Assembly: GCA_003153585.1 (NCBI GenBank)
Contig: PLZZ01000159.1
Location: 9,885-31,660, forward strand
Length of the DNA: 21,776 bases
Direction of reading: 5' to 3'
Origin: Acidobacteriota bacterium
GTDB taxonomy: Bacteria > Acidobacteriota > Terriglobia > Acidiferrales > UBA7541
The position numbers and the translations under genes were made by a program. Below, in pieces: positions 13,498-21,694 of the stretch. Below the pieces are notes generated by a model. The model saw only the letters and a program-made list of their open reading frames with translations, did not search any database and was not told where the DNA came from. Each line of letters opens with the position of its first letter. Position 1 is the stretch's first letter.

Positions 13498-15837
13498 GTG
13501 CGCATCTTGTCGCCTACCGAAAATAAACGCATCAATGAGCTTGTCGGATTTGTCGGCCTTAGCATCGCTTTTCTTCTCGCGCTGAGCCTGCTGTCCTATT
13601 CTCCGCACGACGTATCGTTTAATGTGTCCGCTCCTCCGCCAGGAGCCGGCCCGGCAAGAAATTGGATCGGGCCGGTTGGAGCGCATATGGCCGATCTCTT
13701 CTTCCAATTCTGCGGCTTTAGCGCGTTCTTGTTTCCGGTTGCCATGTTTGCCGTGGCCATGCGTTGGTTTCGCAGCCAATTAATCGAGGCGCCCGCCGCA
13801 AAGCTTGTAGGCGCCAGCATGCTGTTGCTTTCTCTTTCGGCCGAGATGACGCTGATACACCTGCCCCAAGTGCGCGGAGTTCTTCCTCCAGGCGGCTTGC
13901 TCGGGACCGTTCTAGCCGAGGGATTGCGCGCGGCGTTAAATCCGGTCGGGGCCAACTTAGTTTCTGTTGTTCTCATTCTTACTTCATTATTTTTGACCAC
14001 AAGCTTCTCTTTGCGGACAGCGGCACATTGGCTCAGGGCGCCCATGTCCACGGATGGCATTTTCGGAAAATGGATGGCTCGCGTGAGTGAGTGGCGAGAG
14101 GAGCGCGAATCGTCGCGCCTGAGAAAGCGCGTTGAGGAAATCAAGATTGCAGGGCGCCCGCCGGTAGCCCCACAGCGAGTCTCGGCGAAAGAGCTGCCGC
14201 CAACCGCGGATGAGCATGATGGAGGCGAAGATTCGGAAGAGGAATCGAAAGACGCCAAGCGGGCATCCGCCGTGATTAAATTTCATGAACTGGAGAAGGC
14301 GACTCCGCCAAAGAAAGCCGCGCCCGACCCCAAGATTTCTCGCGGTAGAACGAGCTACAGGCTTCCGCCCTCTTCTCTGCTGCAGATGGCCGAGCGCGGC
14401 CAGAAAATGGACGAAACCGAATTGAAGGAATGCGCGCGTGCGATCGAACAAAAGTGCGCCGAATTCGACGTCGCGGGGCGCATTACCCAAATCAATCCCG
14501 GCCCCGTCGTTACGACGTTTGAATTGAAGCCCGAAGCAGGCATCAAGTACAGCCGAATTACAGGCCTGGGCGATGATCTGTGCCTGGCGCTGAAAGCTGA
14601 ATCGATTCTAATCGAGCGTATCCCGGGGAAATCCACCGTCGGCATCGAAGTGCCAAACGTGCATCGTGAAACGATCGCTTTGCGTGATGTGGTGGAATCT
14701 CCTGAATTCAGCCATTCCCCTTCCAAGCTCACGCTTCCTTTCGGAAAGGATCTGATTGGCCGCATCCGCGCAGGCGATTTGACGCAAATGCCCCACTTGC
14801 TGATCGCCGGTTCAACCGGAACGGGCAAGAGCGTGTTCATAAATTCCCTGCTGATGGGCATGCTGTATAAAGCCACGCCGGACGAGCTAAAGCTCGTGCT
14901 GATCGATCCGAAGCAGCTGGAGCTGGGATTGTACGCCGACATCCCGCACCTATTCACTCCCGTGGTGACGGACCCGAAAGTTGCCGCGAACGTGATGCGC
15001 AACGCCACGCGCGAGATGGAGCGCCGTCTGAAACTCCTGGCACAGCGCGGCGTGCGAAACATCGATCAGTACAACCGTACATTCGAGAAGGGCCAATCGC
15101 TTTCGCTCTTCGACAACGTGGAGGAAGAAGAACACAAGCCGCTTCCCTACCTCGTGATTGTCATTGATGAGTTGGCTGACCTCATGATGGTGGACACCAA
15201 CGGCGTGGAAGAATCCATCACACGGCTGGCGCAAATGGCGCGCGCGGTCGGCATCCACTTGATACTCGCCACTCAGCGGCCGTCGGTGGACGTCATTACC
15301 GGGTTGATTAAAGCGAACTTCCCCGCTCGTATTTCTTTCCGCGTGGCCAGTAAAGTAGATTCGCGCACGATTCTCGATGCCAATGGTTCGGAATCGCTGC
15401 TCGGCAAGGGCGATATGCTGTATCTGCCCGCGGGGTCGTCGAGGCTTCACCGCATTCACGGCCCCTACGTGCACGAATCGGAAGTCGGTGCGGTCTGCGA
15501 TTTCTGGCGCGATCAAGCTAAGGCAATTTACAACGAAGAGTTGCTGAAACCGCCGAAGGATGACGCATTCAGCGGTGGTGGCTCCTCCGGAGGAGAGGGA
15601 GCTGGAGAAGAAGTTGACGATGACCTGTACCAAGAAGCTGTGCGCGTGGTCTGCGAAATGGGACGCGCATCCACCTCCACTTTGCAACGCCGCCTGCGCG
15701 TTGGTTACGGCCGCGCGGCGCGTTTGATTGATTTGATGGAGAAGGACGGAATCGTCGGCCCTCCCGATGGTGCGAAAGCCCGCGAAGTTCTGAAAAAGAA
15801 AGACTGGATCAAGGAATTTGACGAGTCCATGAAGTAG
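13498..15837 (+). CDS. ftsK: DNA translocase FtsK/SpoIIIE
   Basis: A 779-residue septal DNA pump that moves the chromosome terminus through the closing septum and links division to segregation. The N-terminal ~185 residues contain four or five hydrophobic helices (FtsK 4TM domain). A charged linker of about 90 residues follows, shorter than in enterobacteria. The motor has Walker A GSTGTGKS (438-445) and Walker B LVIVIDELADLM (about 552-563). The C-terminal gamma winged helix (from about 705, AVRVVCEMGRASTSTLQRRL) reads the polar DNA motifs. GTG at 13498 has AAGGGG about seven bases upstream, which supports this start. It is the last gene of the rnj-rimI-uppP-ftsK run. The linker is Glu/Asp-rich, as usual. 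Confidence 0.95.
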   Translation: MRILSPTENKRINELVGFVGLSIAFLLALSLLSYSPHDVSFNVSAPPPGAGPARNWIGPVGAHMADLFFQFCGFSAFLFPVAMFAVAMRWFRSQLIEAPAAKLVGASMLLLSLSAEMTLIHLPQVRGVLPPGGLLGTVLAEGLRAALNPVGANLVSVVLILTSLFLTTSFSLRTAAHWLRAPMSTDGIFGKWMARVSEWREERESSRLRKRVEEIKIAGRPPVAPQRVSAKELPPTADEHDGGEDSEEESKDAKRASAVIKFHELEKATPPKKAAPDPKISRGRTSYRLPPSSLLQMAERGQKMDETELKECARAIEQKCAEFDVAGRITQINPGPVVTTFELKPEAGIKYSRITGLGDDLCLALKAESILIERIPGKSTVGIEVPNVHRETIALRDVVESPEFSHSPSKLTLPFGKDLIGRIRAGDLTQMPHLLIAGSTGTGKSVFINSLLMGMLYKATPDELKLVLIDPKQLELGLYADIPHLFTPVVTDPKVAANVMRNATREMERRLKLLAQRGVRNIDQYNRTFEKGQSLSLFDNVEEEEHKPLPYLVIVIDELADLMMVDTNGVEESITRLAQMARAVGIHLILATQRPSVDVITGLIKANFPARISFRVASKVDSRTILDANGSESLLGKGDMLYLPAGSSRLHRIHGPYVHESEVGAVCDFWRDQAKAIYNEELLKPPKDDAFSGGGSSGGEGAGEEVDDDLYQEAVRVVCEMGRASTSTLQRRLRVGYGRAARLIDLMEKDGIVGPPDGAKAREVLKKKDWIKEFDESMK

Positions 15838-15913
15838 AGCCGCGCATTGCGCTCCCCGGCTGCATTCAACCCAAGCTTCCTTCCGGGTATGTGCCGGAAA
15901 ACGCCGTTTTCCC

Positions 15914-15942
15914 TTTTCAGCGTCGCCGCTTTTCCGTAGAAT
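15914..15942 (+). promoter_or_regulatory. Putative promoter of the tRNA-Phe gene
   Basis: TTTTCA (15914-15919) and TAGAAT (15937-15942) are separated by 17 bases, with four and five consensus matches. The predicted start is about ten bases before the mature tRNA 5' end. This fits a short-leader stable-RNA promoter. Confidence 0.5.
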
Positions 15943-15958
15943 CGTAAATCGTTCCCGT

Positions 15959-16033
15959 GCCGAGGTAGCTCATTGGTAGAGCGCGGCCCTGAAAAGGCCG
16001 GCGTAGCCAGTCCGATTCTGGCCCTCGGCACCA
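15959..16033 (+). tRNA. tRNA-Phe (anticodon GAA), CCA encoded, with unusual T-loop
   Basis: A complete cloverleaf of 75 bases including the encoded CCA. The acceptor is GCCGAGG/CCTCGGC, the D stem GCTC/GAGC with loop ATTGGTA, and the anticodon stem CGGCC/GGCCG with loop CTGAAAA. The anticodon GAA is at 15991-15993. The variable loop is GCGTA, the T stem GCCAG/CTGGC, and discriminator A73 is present. All stems are fully paired. Two normally conserved sites differ. The T-loop reads TCCGATT, so position 55 is C (16012) where U, modified to pseudouridine, is nearly universal. The D-loop is one base short, giving a T15:A48 combination in place of a usual G15:C48 pair. It is probably expressed, but it could be an ageing copy. 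Confidence 0.9.
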
Positions 16034-16101
16034 TCCCCTACTTCGCACGGAGTCGCCGACGCGCTATTAATTGCTCCCGTGCTCGTCATATACTTCTCAT
16101 C

Positions 16102-16123
16102 TTGAAGCTCTGCGGCGCTTCAA
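16102..16123 (+). other. Leader hairpin before the AsmA-family gene
   Basis: TTGAAGC (16102-16108) pairs with GCTTCAA (16117-16123) around an 8-base loop. It ends 23 bases before the GTG start and just upstream of the GAGGAG ribosome site. There is no T-run, so this is a leader structure at most. Its function is unknown. Confidence 0.3.
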
Positions 16124-16146
16124 AGCCGTCGCGCTGAGGAGTCCCC

Positions 16147-17796
16147 GTGAAACGTTGGGCGAAAATTCTGCTGGCAGTCGTCGGTCTCGTCATTCTCGCG
16201 GTAGTGGCGATCAAGCTCTTCGTAAACGCAAACACGTTCCGCCCCGCCATCGAAAAACAACTCACCACCACGCTCGGCCGCGACGTAAAGGTGGGCAATC
16301 TGAGCCTCTCGCTCTTCCGCGGCAGCCTGGTGTCCGAAGGCCTCACGGTCGCCGACGATCCCGGCTTTAGCGCCGAGCCGTTTCTGACGGCGAAGGAGTT
16401 CCGCATTGGCGTCTCGCTGCAGACGTTGATTTTCTCGCGGCAGTTGAACCTGCGAAGCTTTCAGATTGAGTCGCCGCAAATCAGATTAATTCGCGCGGCC
16501 AACGGCACGTGGAATTTTTCCAGCCTCGGACTCGTCCGCGCGTCGGGCGCGCCTACTAGCGGAGCTGCCTCCAACGGTACTCCGGGAAGTTCAAAAGGAT
16601 CCGCGCCGGACATTGCTGACCTATCAGTCGGCAGCATCGTTATCCAAGACGGCCACGCCGTGATCGTCGGCCTGCCCGCGCACAGCAAGCCAATCGTGTA
16701 CGACCGCGTGAACCTTACGGCCAGCGATTTCTCGTTCCGCTCGCAGTTCCCAATCGGGCTCCACGCGATCCTGCCCTCCGGCGGTACTGTCGAAGTAACC
16801 GGGCACGTCGGCCCGATCACTCGCGACGACCCGGCAAGCAGTCCGGTTGACGTGCAAATCTCCGCGAAGCGCCTCGACCCGGTCGCTGCGGGAATACTCG
16901 ATCCGGGTGCCGGCGTAGCGCTGCTTGCGGACGCCGACCTGCATGCCACGTCCGACGGGCAAACACTCAACACGAGCGGCACCATTCGCGTCCAGAATCT
17001 CAAACTTAAGCCGGCAGCGACCGCTGCCTCGAAACCGCTTGACCTCACTTACCGCGGCACTTTTCGCCTGAAAGAGAACGCCGGCCAGATTGAAGACGCC
17101 AGCGTAAAGATCGGCGACGCCGCGATCCATGTAAACGGAACATATAAAAGCAACGCGCAAGACGCGGAGGATCCTGTACTGAACTTGAAACTCGCCGGGC
17201 AAAGTCTGTCGATCGATGAACTCCAGCCGCTGATATCCGCGGCCGCGGTCCGTTTTCCCAACGGCTCGGTGCTGAAGGGCGGGACGGTTTCGATGAACAT
17301 GGCCATTACTGGCCACGCAAAAGCCGCCGTCATCATTGGTCCGATTGCGCTCGACAACGTGAGCCTGGTTGGTTTCGATGTCGGTTCGAAAATTCACGGC
17401 ATCGCGGCGCTGAGCGGCGTGAAAACGGGAGACACCACGAATTTCCGAAAGTTGACCGTGAACGTTCACATCACGGACGCCGGGGTAGTGGCCGACAACA
17501 TTGAAGCCGTGATCGAGGGAATGGGCGAGCTTTCCGGCAGCGGCACCGTCTCGCCCACCGATCAACTGGATTTCAATCTCACGGTGAAAAATGCGCCATC
17601 CAAAGGAATCGCCGCCAAAGTCGGGGTGGGCTTGCTCACGACATTGAACGGCTCGGGAAGCGGTTCGGGCAACGGCTCCGGCGTGCCCATACACGTCGCC
17701 GGCACGTCCGAGGAACCCTATATCACCGCCGATGTCGGCGGCGCCGTCGGGAAGAAAACCAAATCCATTACATCCATCTTCGGTAAAAAGAAATAA
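16147..17796 (+). CDS. AsmA-family envelope protein
   Basis: A 549-residue protein with one N-terminal membrane helix (about 5-26, ILLAVVGLVILAVVAIKLFV) followed by a long periplasmic region. The segment right after the helix (ANTFRPAIEKQLTTTLGRDV followed by KVGNLSLSLFRGSLVSEGL) is the AsmA N-terminal domain. The C-terminal half (SGSGTVSPTDQLDFNLTVKN) matches the AsmA C-terminal beta region. Proteins of this group (AsmA, TamB, YhdP) form lipid-transport bridges or affect outer-membrane assembly, so a diderm envelope role is likely. GTG at 16147 has GAGGAG five bases upstream. A Gly/Ser-rich stretch near 498-512 looks like a flexible linker. It is convergent with the multicopper oxidase gene. 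The precise cargo is unknown. Confidence 0.88.
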   Translation: MKRWAKILLAVVGLVILAVVAIKLFVNANTFRPAIEKQLTTTLGRDVKVGNLSLSLFRGSLVSEGLTVADDPGFSAEPFLTAKEFRIGVSLQTLIFSRQLNLRSFQIESPQIRLIRAANGTWNFSSLGLVRASGAPTSGAASNGTPGSSKGSAPDIADLSVGSIVIQDGHAVIVGLPAHSKPIVYDRVNLTASDFSFRSQFPIGLHAILPSGGTVEVTGHVGPITRDDPASSPVDVQISAKRLDPVAAGILDPGAGVALLADADLHATSDGQTLNTSGTIRVQNLKLKPAATAASKPLDLTYRGTFRLKENAGQIEDASVKIGDAAIHVNGTYKSNAQDAEDPVLNLKLAGQSLSIDELQPLISAAAVRFPNGSVLKGGTVSMNMAITGHAKAAVIIGPIALDNVSLVGFDVGSKIHGIAALSGVKTGDTTNFRKLTVNVHITDAGVVADNIEAVIEGMGELSGSGTVSPTDQLDFNLTVKNAPSKGIAAKVGVGLLTTLNGSGSGSGNGSGVPIHVAGTSEEPYITADVGGAVGKKTKSITSIFGKKK

Positions 17797-17842
17797 CTCG
17801 TGCCGTGCGTGTGCGCATGCCGGCTCTTTCTCACTTTCACTT

Positions 17843-17863
17843 CGCTGGAAAGTAAAGCCAGCG
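17843..17863. terminator. Weak hairpin in the convergent gap between the AsmA-family and multicopper oxidase genes
   Basis: CGCTGG (17843-17848) and CCAGCG (17858-17863) form a 6-bp stem with a 9-base loop. It lies between two convergent genes, where termination of both is expected. No proper U-tract follows on either strand, so this is a low-confidence terminator candidate. Confidence 0.25.
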
Positions 17864-17894
17864 GGGCTCAGGCGGGAAGGCGTTGCGTTTTGGT

Positions 17895-19490
17895 CTATGC
17901 ATGGGCAACCACTTGGTACGGGCGCATCATTTCATTGTCTTCGTGTTCGAGTATGTGGCAATGCCAGACGTAGCGGCCGGCGTAGCCTTCGAAGTGCACG
18001 ATGATTCGCGTGGCCATGCCGGGTTCGGCGCGCACGGTGTCCTTCCATCCCGCTTCCGATGGGTCTGGAGGCACGGGTTCGCCCGTGAATTTCAACTCGC
18101 GCTTGCTCATGTAGGTGGAGGTTTCGAAGCGGCGCCTATCTAGAATCTGGAAGCGCACCAGATGAAGATGAATAGGATGCGAATCGTCGGTGGGATTGAT
18201 CAGAGTCCAGATCTCGGTCGAGTTGAGCACGGGGGTTTCCGTAATGGGTTGGTGCCAGTACGTGCCGTTCAGCAGCATGAGAACGGGCTCGGCGACGCGA
18301 TTTACATACTGGTCGAGAGAAAGAAGCCGCGTCTGTACTGCTTGAGATTCGGGAGTTTTTGGCACGGGGCGCAAGGCTGCCGGCAGCGCACTGAGGTCGT
18401 TCACTTTATCGCTCGAAACGCGGAATTGCATTACCACGAATGCGTCGCTATTGAGAATGATCTCCTCGCCGCGATGGCCGCTGAAGTCAACGACGAGATC
18501 AACTCGTTCGCCCGGCGCAATCATCAGTGCCTTGAGAGAAACCGGCGCGGGGAGTAATCCCTGGTCCGTTCCTATCTGGCTGAAAGAAGCGCCGTTTGCG
18601 AATGACAAATGGTAGAAACGCGCATTTGAACCGTTGAGCACGCGAAGGCGATATTTACGCGGCGCTACATCGAGGTACGGGAATATTTTTCCGTTCACGA
18701 GAATAGCGTCGCCGAAAACTTCGGGAACCCACGGAGCGTTCGTTTTGTCCGACACCGGATAAAAGAGCTGGCCTTGAGGAGTAAAGAAACGGTCGGAAAT
18801 CACCAGCGGAATTTCATATTTTCCGTTCGGCAACTGGAGAGCGTCTTCCGCGTCGTCTCGCACGATGTACACGCCCATCAATCCCGCGAAAATATTGAGG
18901 CGGTTAATTCCCATTGCGTGGTCGTGATACCACAGCATCGCGGGGTCCTGCTGGTTCGGGTAGTGATACAAGGCCGATTTCCCGGGAACAATCCAATCCT
19001 CGGGATAGCCGTCGCTATCGGGGGGCGCTTTTCCGCCGTGAAGGTGTACCACGGTGCGAACTTCGGGTTCGTCCGCGCCAGCCCCGGCAAGGTTGTGGTC
19101 TATAGGAAGAAAATGCTTGTCGGGTAGCTCGTTGACCCACTCGACCAGAATTTCCTGTCCGCTGCGGACATCGAATGTGGGGCCCGGAAACTGCGAGCCG
19201 AAACCCCACATGCGCGTGGGCTTCAGGTCGCGGTGGACTTTCATTTCGAAGGGCTGCATGGCTTGGCGGTAGTACGGAATTTTTACCGCGGGATCTGCCG
19301 GACTGGGCTGGTAGCGATCGGGTTTCGCAATCGGGGGGATCGGGAGAGGGTCCACGAACTTGGCCAGTGTGTTCGGGTCGAGGGTGGAGGCCTTTACCGG
19401 CACTGATTGGGCGAGCGCAGGCAACTTGTTCATCAGCAACGCCGTGGTGGCCAAACCAGAACGGTGAAGGAATTTTCGTCTTGTGATCAC
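17895..19490 (-). CDS. Tat-exported multicopper oxidase (CotA/bilirubin-oxidase-like)
   Basis: A 531-residue multicopper oxidase expected to couple oxidation of a phenolic, metal or pigment substrate to four-electron reduction of O2. The N-terminus TRRKFLHRSGLATTALLM is a twin-arginine signal, so it is exported folded with copper. All four copper motifs are complete: HLH at 149-151, HDH at 189-191, HPIHLH at 438-443, and HCHILEHEDNEM at 510-521. The last gives type-1 Cys511 with axial Met521. The DPAMLWYHDHAMG segment and overall length resemble CotA and bilirubin oxidases. No Met-rich insert of the CueO type is evident. GTG at 19490 has GGGAG four bases upstream. It lies 104 bases downstream of the phosphoesterase gene on the same strand, across a strong hairpin. 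Confidence 0.93.
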   Translation of the reverse strand: MITRRKFLHRSGLATTALLMNKLPALAQSVPVKASTLDPNTLAKFVDPLPIPPIAKPDRYQPSPADPAVKIPYYRQAMQPFEMKVHRDLKPTRMWGFGSQFPGPTFDVRSGQEILVEWVNELPDKHFLPIDHNLAGAGADEPEVRTVVHLHGGKAPPDSDGYPEDWIVPGKSALYHYPNQQDPAMLWYHDHAMGINRLNIFAGLMGVYIVRDDAEDALQLPNGKYEIPLVISDRFFTPQGQLFYPVSDKTNAPWVPEVFGDAILVNGKIFPYLDVAPRKYRLRVLNGSNARFYHLSFANGASFSQIGTDQGLLPAPVSLKALMIAPGERVDLVVDFSGHRGEEIILNSDAFVVMQFRVSSDKVNDLSALPAALRPVPKTPESQAVQTRLLSLDQYVNRVAEPVLMLLNGTYWHQPITETPVLNSTEIWTLINPTDDSHPIHLHLVRFQILDRRRFETSTYMSKRELKFTGEPVPPDPSEAGWKDTVRAEPGMATRIIVHFEGYAGRYVWHCHILEHEDNEMMRPYQVVAHA

Positions 19491-19526
19491 GCAGCTCCCT
19501 TAAGCTCGGGAAGATAGCACGCAGGG

Positions 19527-19566
19527 AAAACGAGGCACGTGCGCGGGCTTGCCGCACGTGCCTCGT
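19527..19566 (-). terminator. Strong intrinsic terminator (or attenuator) downstream of the phosphoesterase gene
   Basis: ACGAGGCACGTGCG (19530-19543) and CGCACGTGCCTCGT (19553-19566) form a perfect 14-bp stem around a 9-base loop. Read on the minus strand, the stem is followed by TTTT (19530-19527), as expected for termination of the phosphoesterase transcript, whose stop is 28 bases earlier. Only 36 bases separate it from the multicopper oxidase start. That gene therefore needs a promoter inside or next to the hairpin, or depends on read-through. Confidence 0.8.
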
Positions 19567-19594
19567 CGTCCAGCGTCAACTATCGGTTCGAAGT

Positions 19595-21211
19595 TTAGTT
19601 CGAAGAGGAGGAGAACTCCACTTCCCCGGTTTTATCGTTCAAGATAAACAAGTCATTATCGTCCACCTGTTTGAAATCGAACATTTGAGTGATTGAGTTC
19701 GCTATGGTGTCAAACGAACCGTTTCCGATGCGCTGCCCGTCCAACCAATTGTCCTCGATGAATCGAATCGTGGAACTCTGGTCGGTCATGGAGTGGTCCA
19801 CGAAATTGCGTCGTGCCCACGGTGAAATCACCATATAAGGCAGGCGCGGACCATATCCGCAGCGGCCCTGCGCGTGCAAGGTGCTTGGGTTAATGCCAGG
19901 AAGCGCAGTCGCTCCGCTCCCGCACGATCCGTTGGTTAGAACATCGGCGAGAGGAACCGCGGATGTATTCACTATTTGGCCTAGCTGATGGTCGTACCAA
20001 CCGTCAGAGTCGTCGTAGTTGATCACGACGGCCGTGTTTGCCCACTCCGGCTGGCCTTGCAGGAAATTGATTACGTCGACGATGAACGTCTGCTCGTCCA
20101 ACGGATCGGAGTAGCCCGCGTGGCCGTCCTGAAATCCCGGCGCTTTCAAGAAACTTACGGCGGGAAAGTTACCGGCTCGGATTGCGGCGTAGAAGTCCAG
20201 GATGTCATATTGGTGATTGGCGCCATCGCCCTGTTGGCCGATAAGTTTCACTGAACTCGGCCGGGCGTGGGTGGGATTGGCAGTGGAGACGTAATATTGG
20301 AACGGCTGATGGTGCGGGATGTAATCAGCTTTCTTCGTCGCAGTTATCGCGGAAGTGGTCGATCTGCTGCACCCGGTGCTTCCGTTTGCATTCACGATGC
20401 TGAGGTTAAAACCTCCTTCGAAAAAGCCCCAGCTCACGCCGGCTGCGTTCAACAGATCGCCGATATTCCGGCCGCCCATCTGTACCGTCTCAGAAGTTGT
20501 GGTGGAGCAAACATCGCCCACCGGGTCGGCGTCACTATTCAGCGTGAATCCGCCGTTTCCGTCAGGCACGATTGAGCCGCTGCCGTTCAAGCTCTGGATG
20601 ACGCCATTGGTTTGACCGGATACGAGATTGATGGCGCCTGGAGTGGAGGGGCCAAAATTCGTATCGTAGGAGTTGTCGCTCATGGCGTAGTGTTGCGCGT
20701 AGTTCCAGAGCGCCGTGACCGTATTTCCGTCGTAATAGCCCATGACCAAGCCAGTGGTATCCGCTATTGGCGGCGCGCCTGGAGGCGGGCCGGCGGTTCC
20801 GGTGTTGAGCGGAAAGAGGTCCATCAAGCCGCCATCAAAGGCGGCTTGCTCCGGAGTGTAATCGTGATCCTGGTCGGAAGTGGCGGCTTGAGAGCGATCC
20901 AGGCGAAAAGGGTTGCTCGCACCAGCAAGATTTAGCGGATTCAGGTTGGGGTTATTGTTGAGAAGCGCGTTGCTGAATCCATTGACTGCGGGGGTCCCTG
21001 CCGCGGCTTTAAACTTGGGTTCGCCAGAGGGGTTTGTGGCGACGGGATAGGTCCCGAAATAGTGGTCGAAAGAAACGTTTTCCTGGAAAATGACGACCAG
21101 GTGCTTGATTGGGGTAGCTGCCTTGACGCTGCTCGGTGGTGGGGGAGCAGCGCCCAACATTCCGGGATTCAACATCATTCCGGCCAGCAAAATCGCGAAA
21201 ACTCTGCGCAT
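19595..21211 (-). CDS. Secreted phosphoesterase of the phospholipase C / acid phosphatase (AcpA-like) family
   Basis: A 538-residue exported enzyme that hydrolyses phosphate esters, either phospholipid head groups or phosphomonoesters. After a Sec-type signal (MRRVFAILLAGMMLNPGMLG) comes KHLVVIFQENVSFDHYFGTY, the family signature ENxSFDxxFG (44-53). Further matching segments are VVINYDDSDGWYDHQLG, RLPYMVISPWARRNFVDHS and TDQSSTIRFIEDNW. The frame is open upstream to 21718, but the extra 169 residues are low-quality and precede the signal peptide. ATG at 21211 has GGAGG nine bases upstream, which decides the start. It lacks a twin-arginine motif, unlike many bacterial phospholipases C. It ends just before a strong terminator and is preceded by operator-like repeats. 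The substrate cannot be assigned more closely. Confidence 0.9.
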   Translation of the reverse strand: MRRVFAILLAGMMLNPGMLGAAPPPPSSVKAATPIKHLVVIFQENVSFDHYFGTYPVATNPSGEPKFKAAAGTPAVNGFSNALLNNNPNLNPLNLAGASNPFRLDRSQAATSDQDHDYTPEQAAFDGGLMDLFPLNTGTAGPPPGAPPIADTTGLVMGYYDGNTVTALWNYAQHYAMSDNSYDTNFGPSTPGAINLVSGQTNGVIQSLNGSGSIVPDGNGGFTLNSDADPVGDVCSTTTSETVQMGGRNIGDLLNAAGVSWGFFEGGFNLSIVNANGSTGCSRSTTSAITATKKADYIPHHQPFQYYVSTANPTHARPSSVKLIGQQGDGANHQYDILDFYAAIRAGNFPAVSFLKAPGFQDGHAGYSDPLDEQTFIVDVINFLQGQPEWANTAVVINYDDSDGWYDHQLGQIVNTSAVPLADVLTNGSCGSGATALPGINPSTLHAQGRCGYGPRLPYMVISPWARRNFVDHSMTDQSSTIRFIEDNWLDGQRIGNGSFDTIANSITQMFDFKQVDDNDLFILNDKTGEVEFSSSSN

Positions 21212-21312
21212 ATTCTGAATCCTCCATTGGCTTCGTGGCTTGTCGGCTGCCCCGTACAGCCGGCACGAGCGAAGGAAGGCTAGTCGCAGGAAGTTACAGA
21301 GTTGTGAATCTG

Positions 21313-21326
21313 CCATGATGTCATGG
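21313..21326. promoter_or_regulatory. Short palindromic site about 100 bases upstream of the phosphoesterase start
   Basis: CCATGA and TCATGG form a 6-bp inverted repeat with a 2-base centre. Its position is compatible with a transcription-factor site in the promoter region of the minus-strand gene. No matching family is recognised. Confidence 0.3.
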
Positions 21327-21372
21327 TGAAGTCGCAGGATGCCTCGCATGGCTGATCGAAACACTTCAATTC

Positions 21373-21387
21373 CAGAACCGGTTAGAA
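21373..21387. repeat. Operator-like direct repeat, copy 1 (CAGAACCGGTTAGAA)
   Basis: The 15-base word recurs identically at 21439-21453, and its core AACCGGTT is a perfect palindrome. Palindromes with a central CG and flanking AA/TT are typical of LacI-family operators. The copy lies about 160 bases upstream of the phosphoesterase start. Identity and palindromy are seen; the regulator type is inferred. Confidence 0.55.
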
Positions 21388-21438
21388 TTGTAACAGGTGA
21401 TTGTTTTGTGCGAGTTACGGCGATTTCTGTTTGTGAGT

Positions 21439-21453
21439 CAGAACCGGTTAGAA
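21439..21453. repeat. Operator-like direct repeat, copy 2 (CAGAACCGGTTAGAA)
   Basis: Identical to the copy at 21373-21387 and offset by 66 bases, which is close to six helical turns. The two sites would therefore lie on nearly the same face of the DNA, as in loop-forming operator pairs. Confidence 0.55.
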
Positions 21454-21673
21454 AGGCAATGAGAGCCTCGACGCACGCTGCGGCTGTGATCAAATTTTTG
21501 GGTTTGCAGAATTGGATTTTTTGGCGATTTGAGCTGATCGCCGTTGTTTGTTTTCCGTGAGTTACGAGGTGTTCTACTTCCTGAGTTTGGCGATTTAATT
21601 TGGCGCGATTCATGGCAAAGTCAGCGCAGAAAGTAGAGGCGAGCGGCTTTTTTTGAGGCGTGTGGTGTACGGC

Positions 21674-21694
21674 TGCAGAGTTGCATACTCTGCA
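21674..21694. other. 8-bp inverted repeat near the window end
   Basis: TGCAGAGT (21674-21681) and ACTCTGCA (21687-21694) flank TGCAT. It could be a hairpin or a binding site. The gene on the far side lies outside the window, so no role can be given. Confidence 0.35.

Noticed and set aside
16624..17694. 356-codon open frame on the minus strand inside the AsmA-family gene
   Set aside because: Antisense shadow with no recognisable domain, while the plus-strand frame has a ribosome site, a membrane helix and AsmA motifs.
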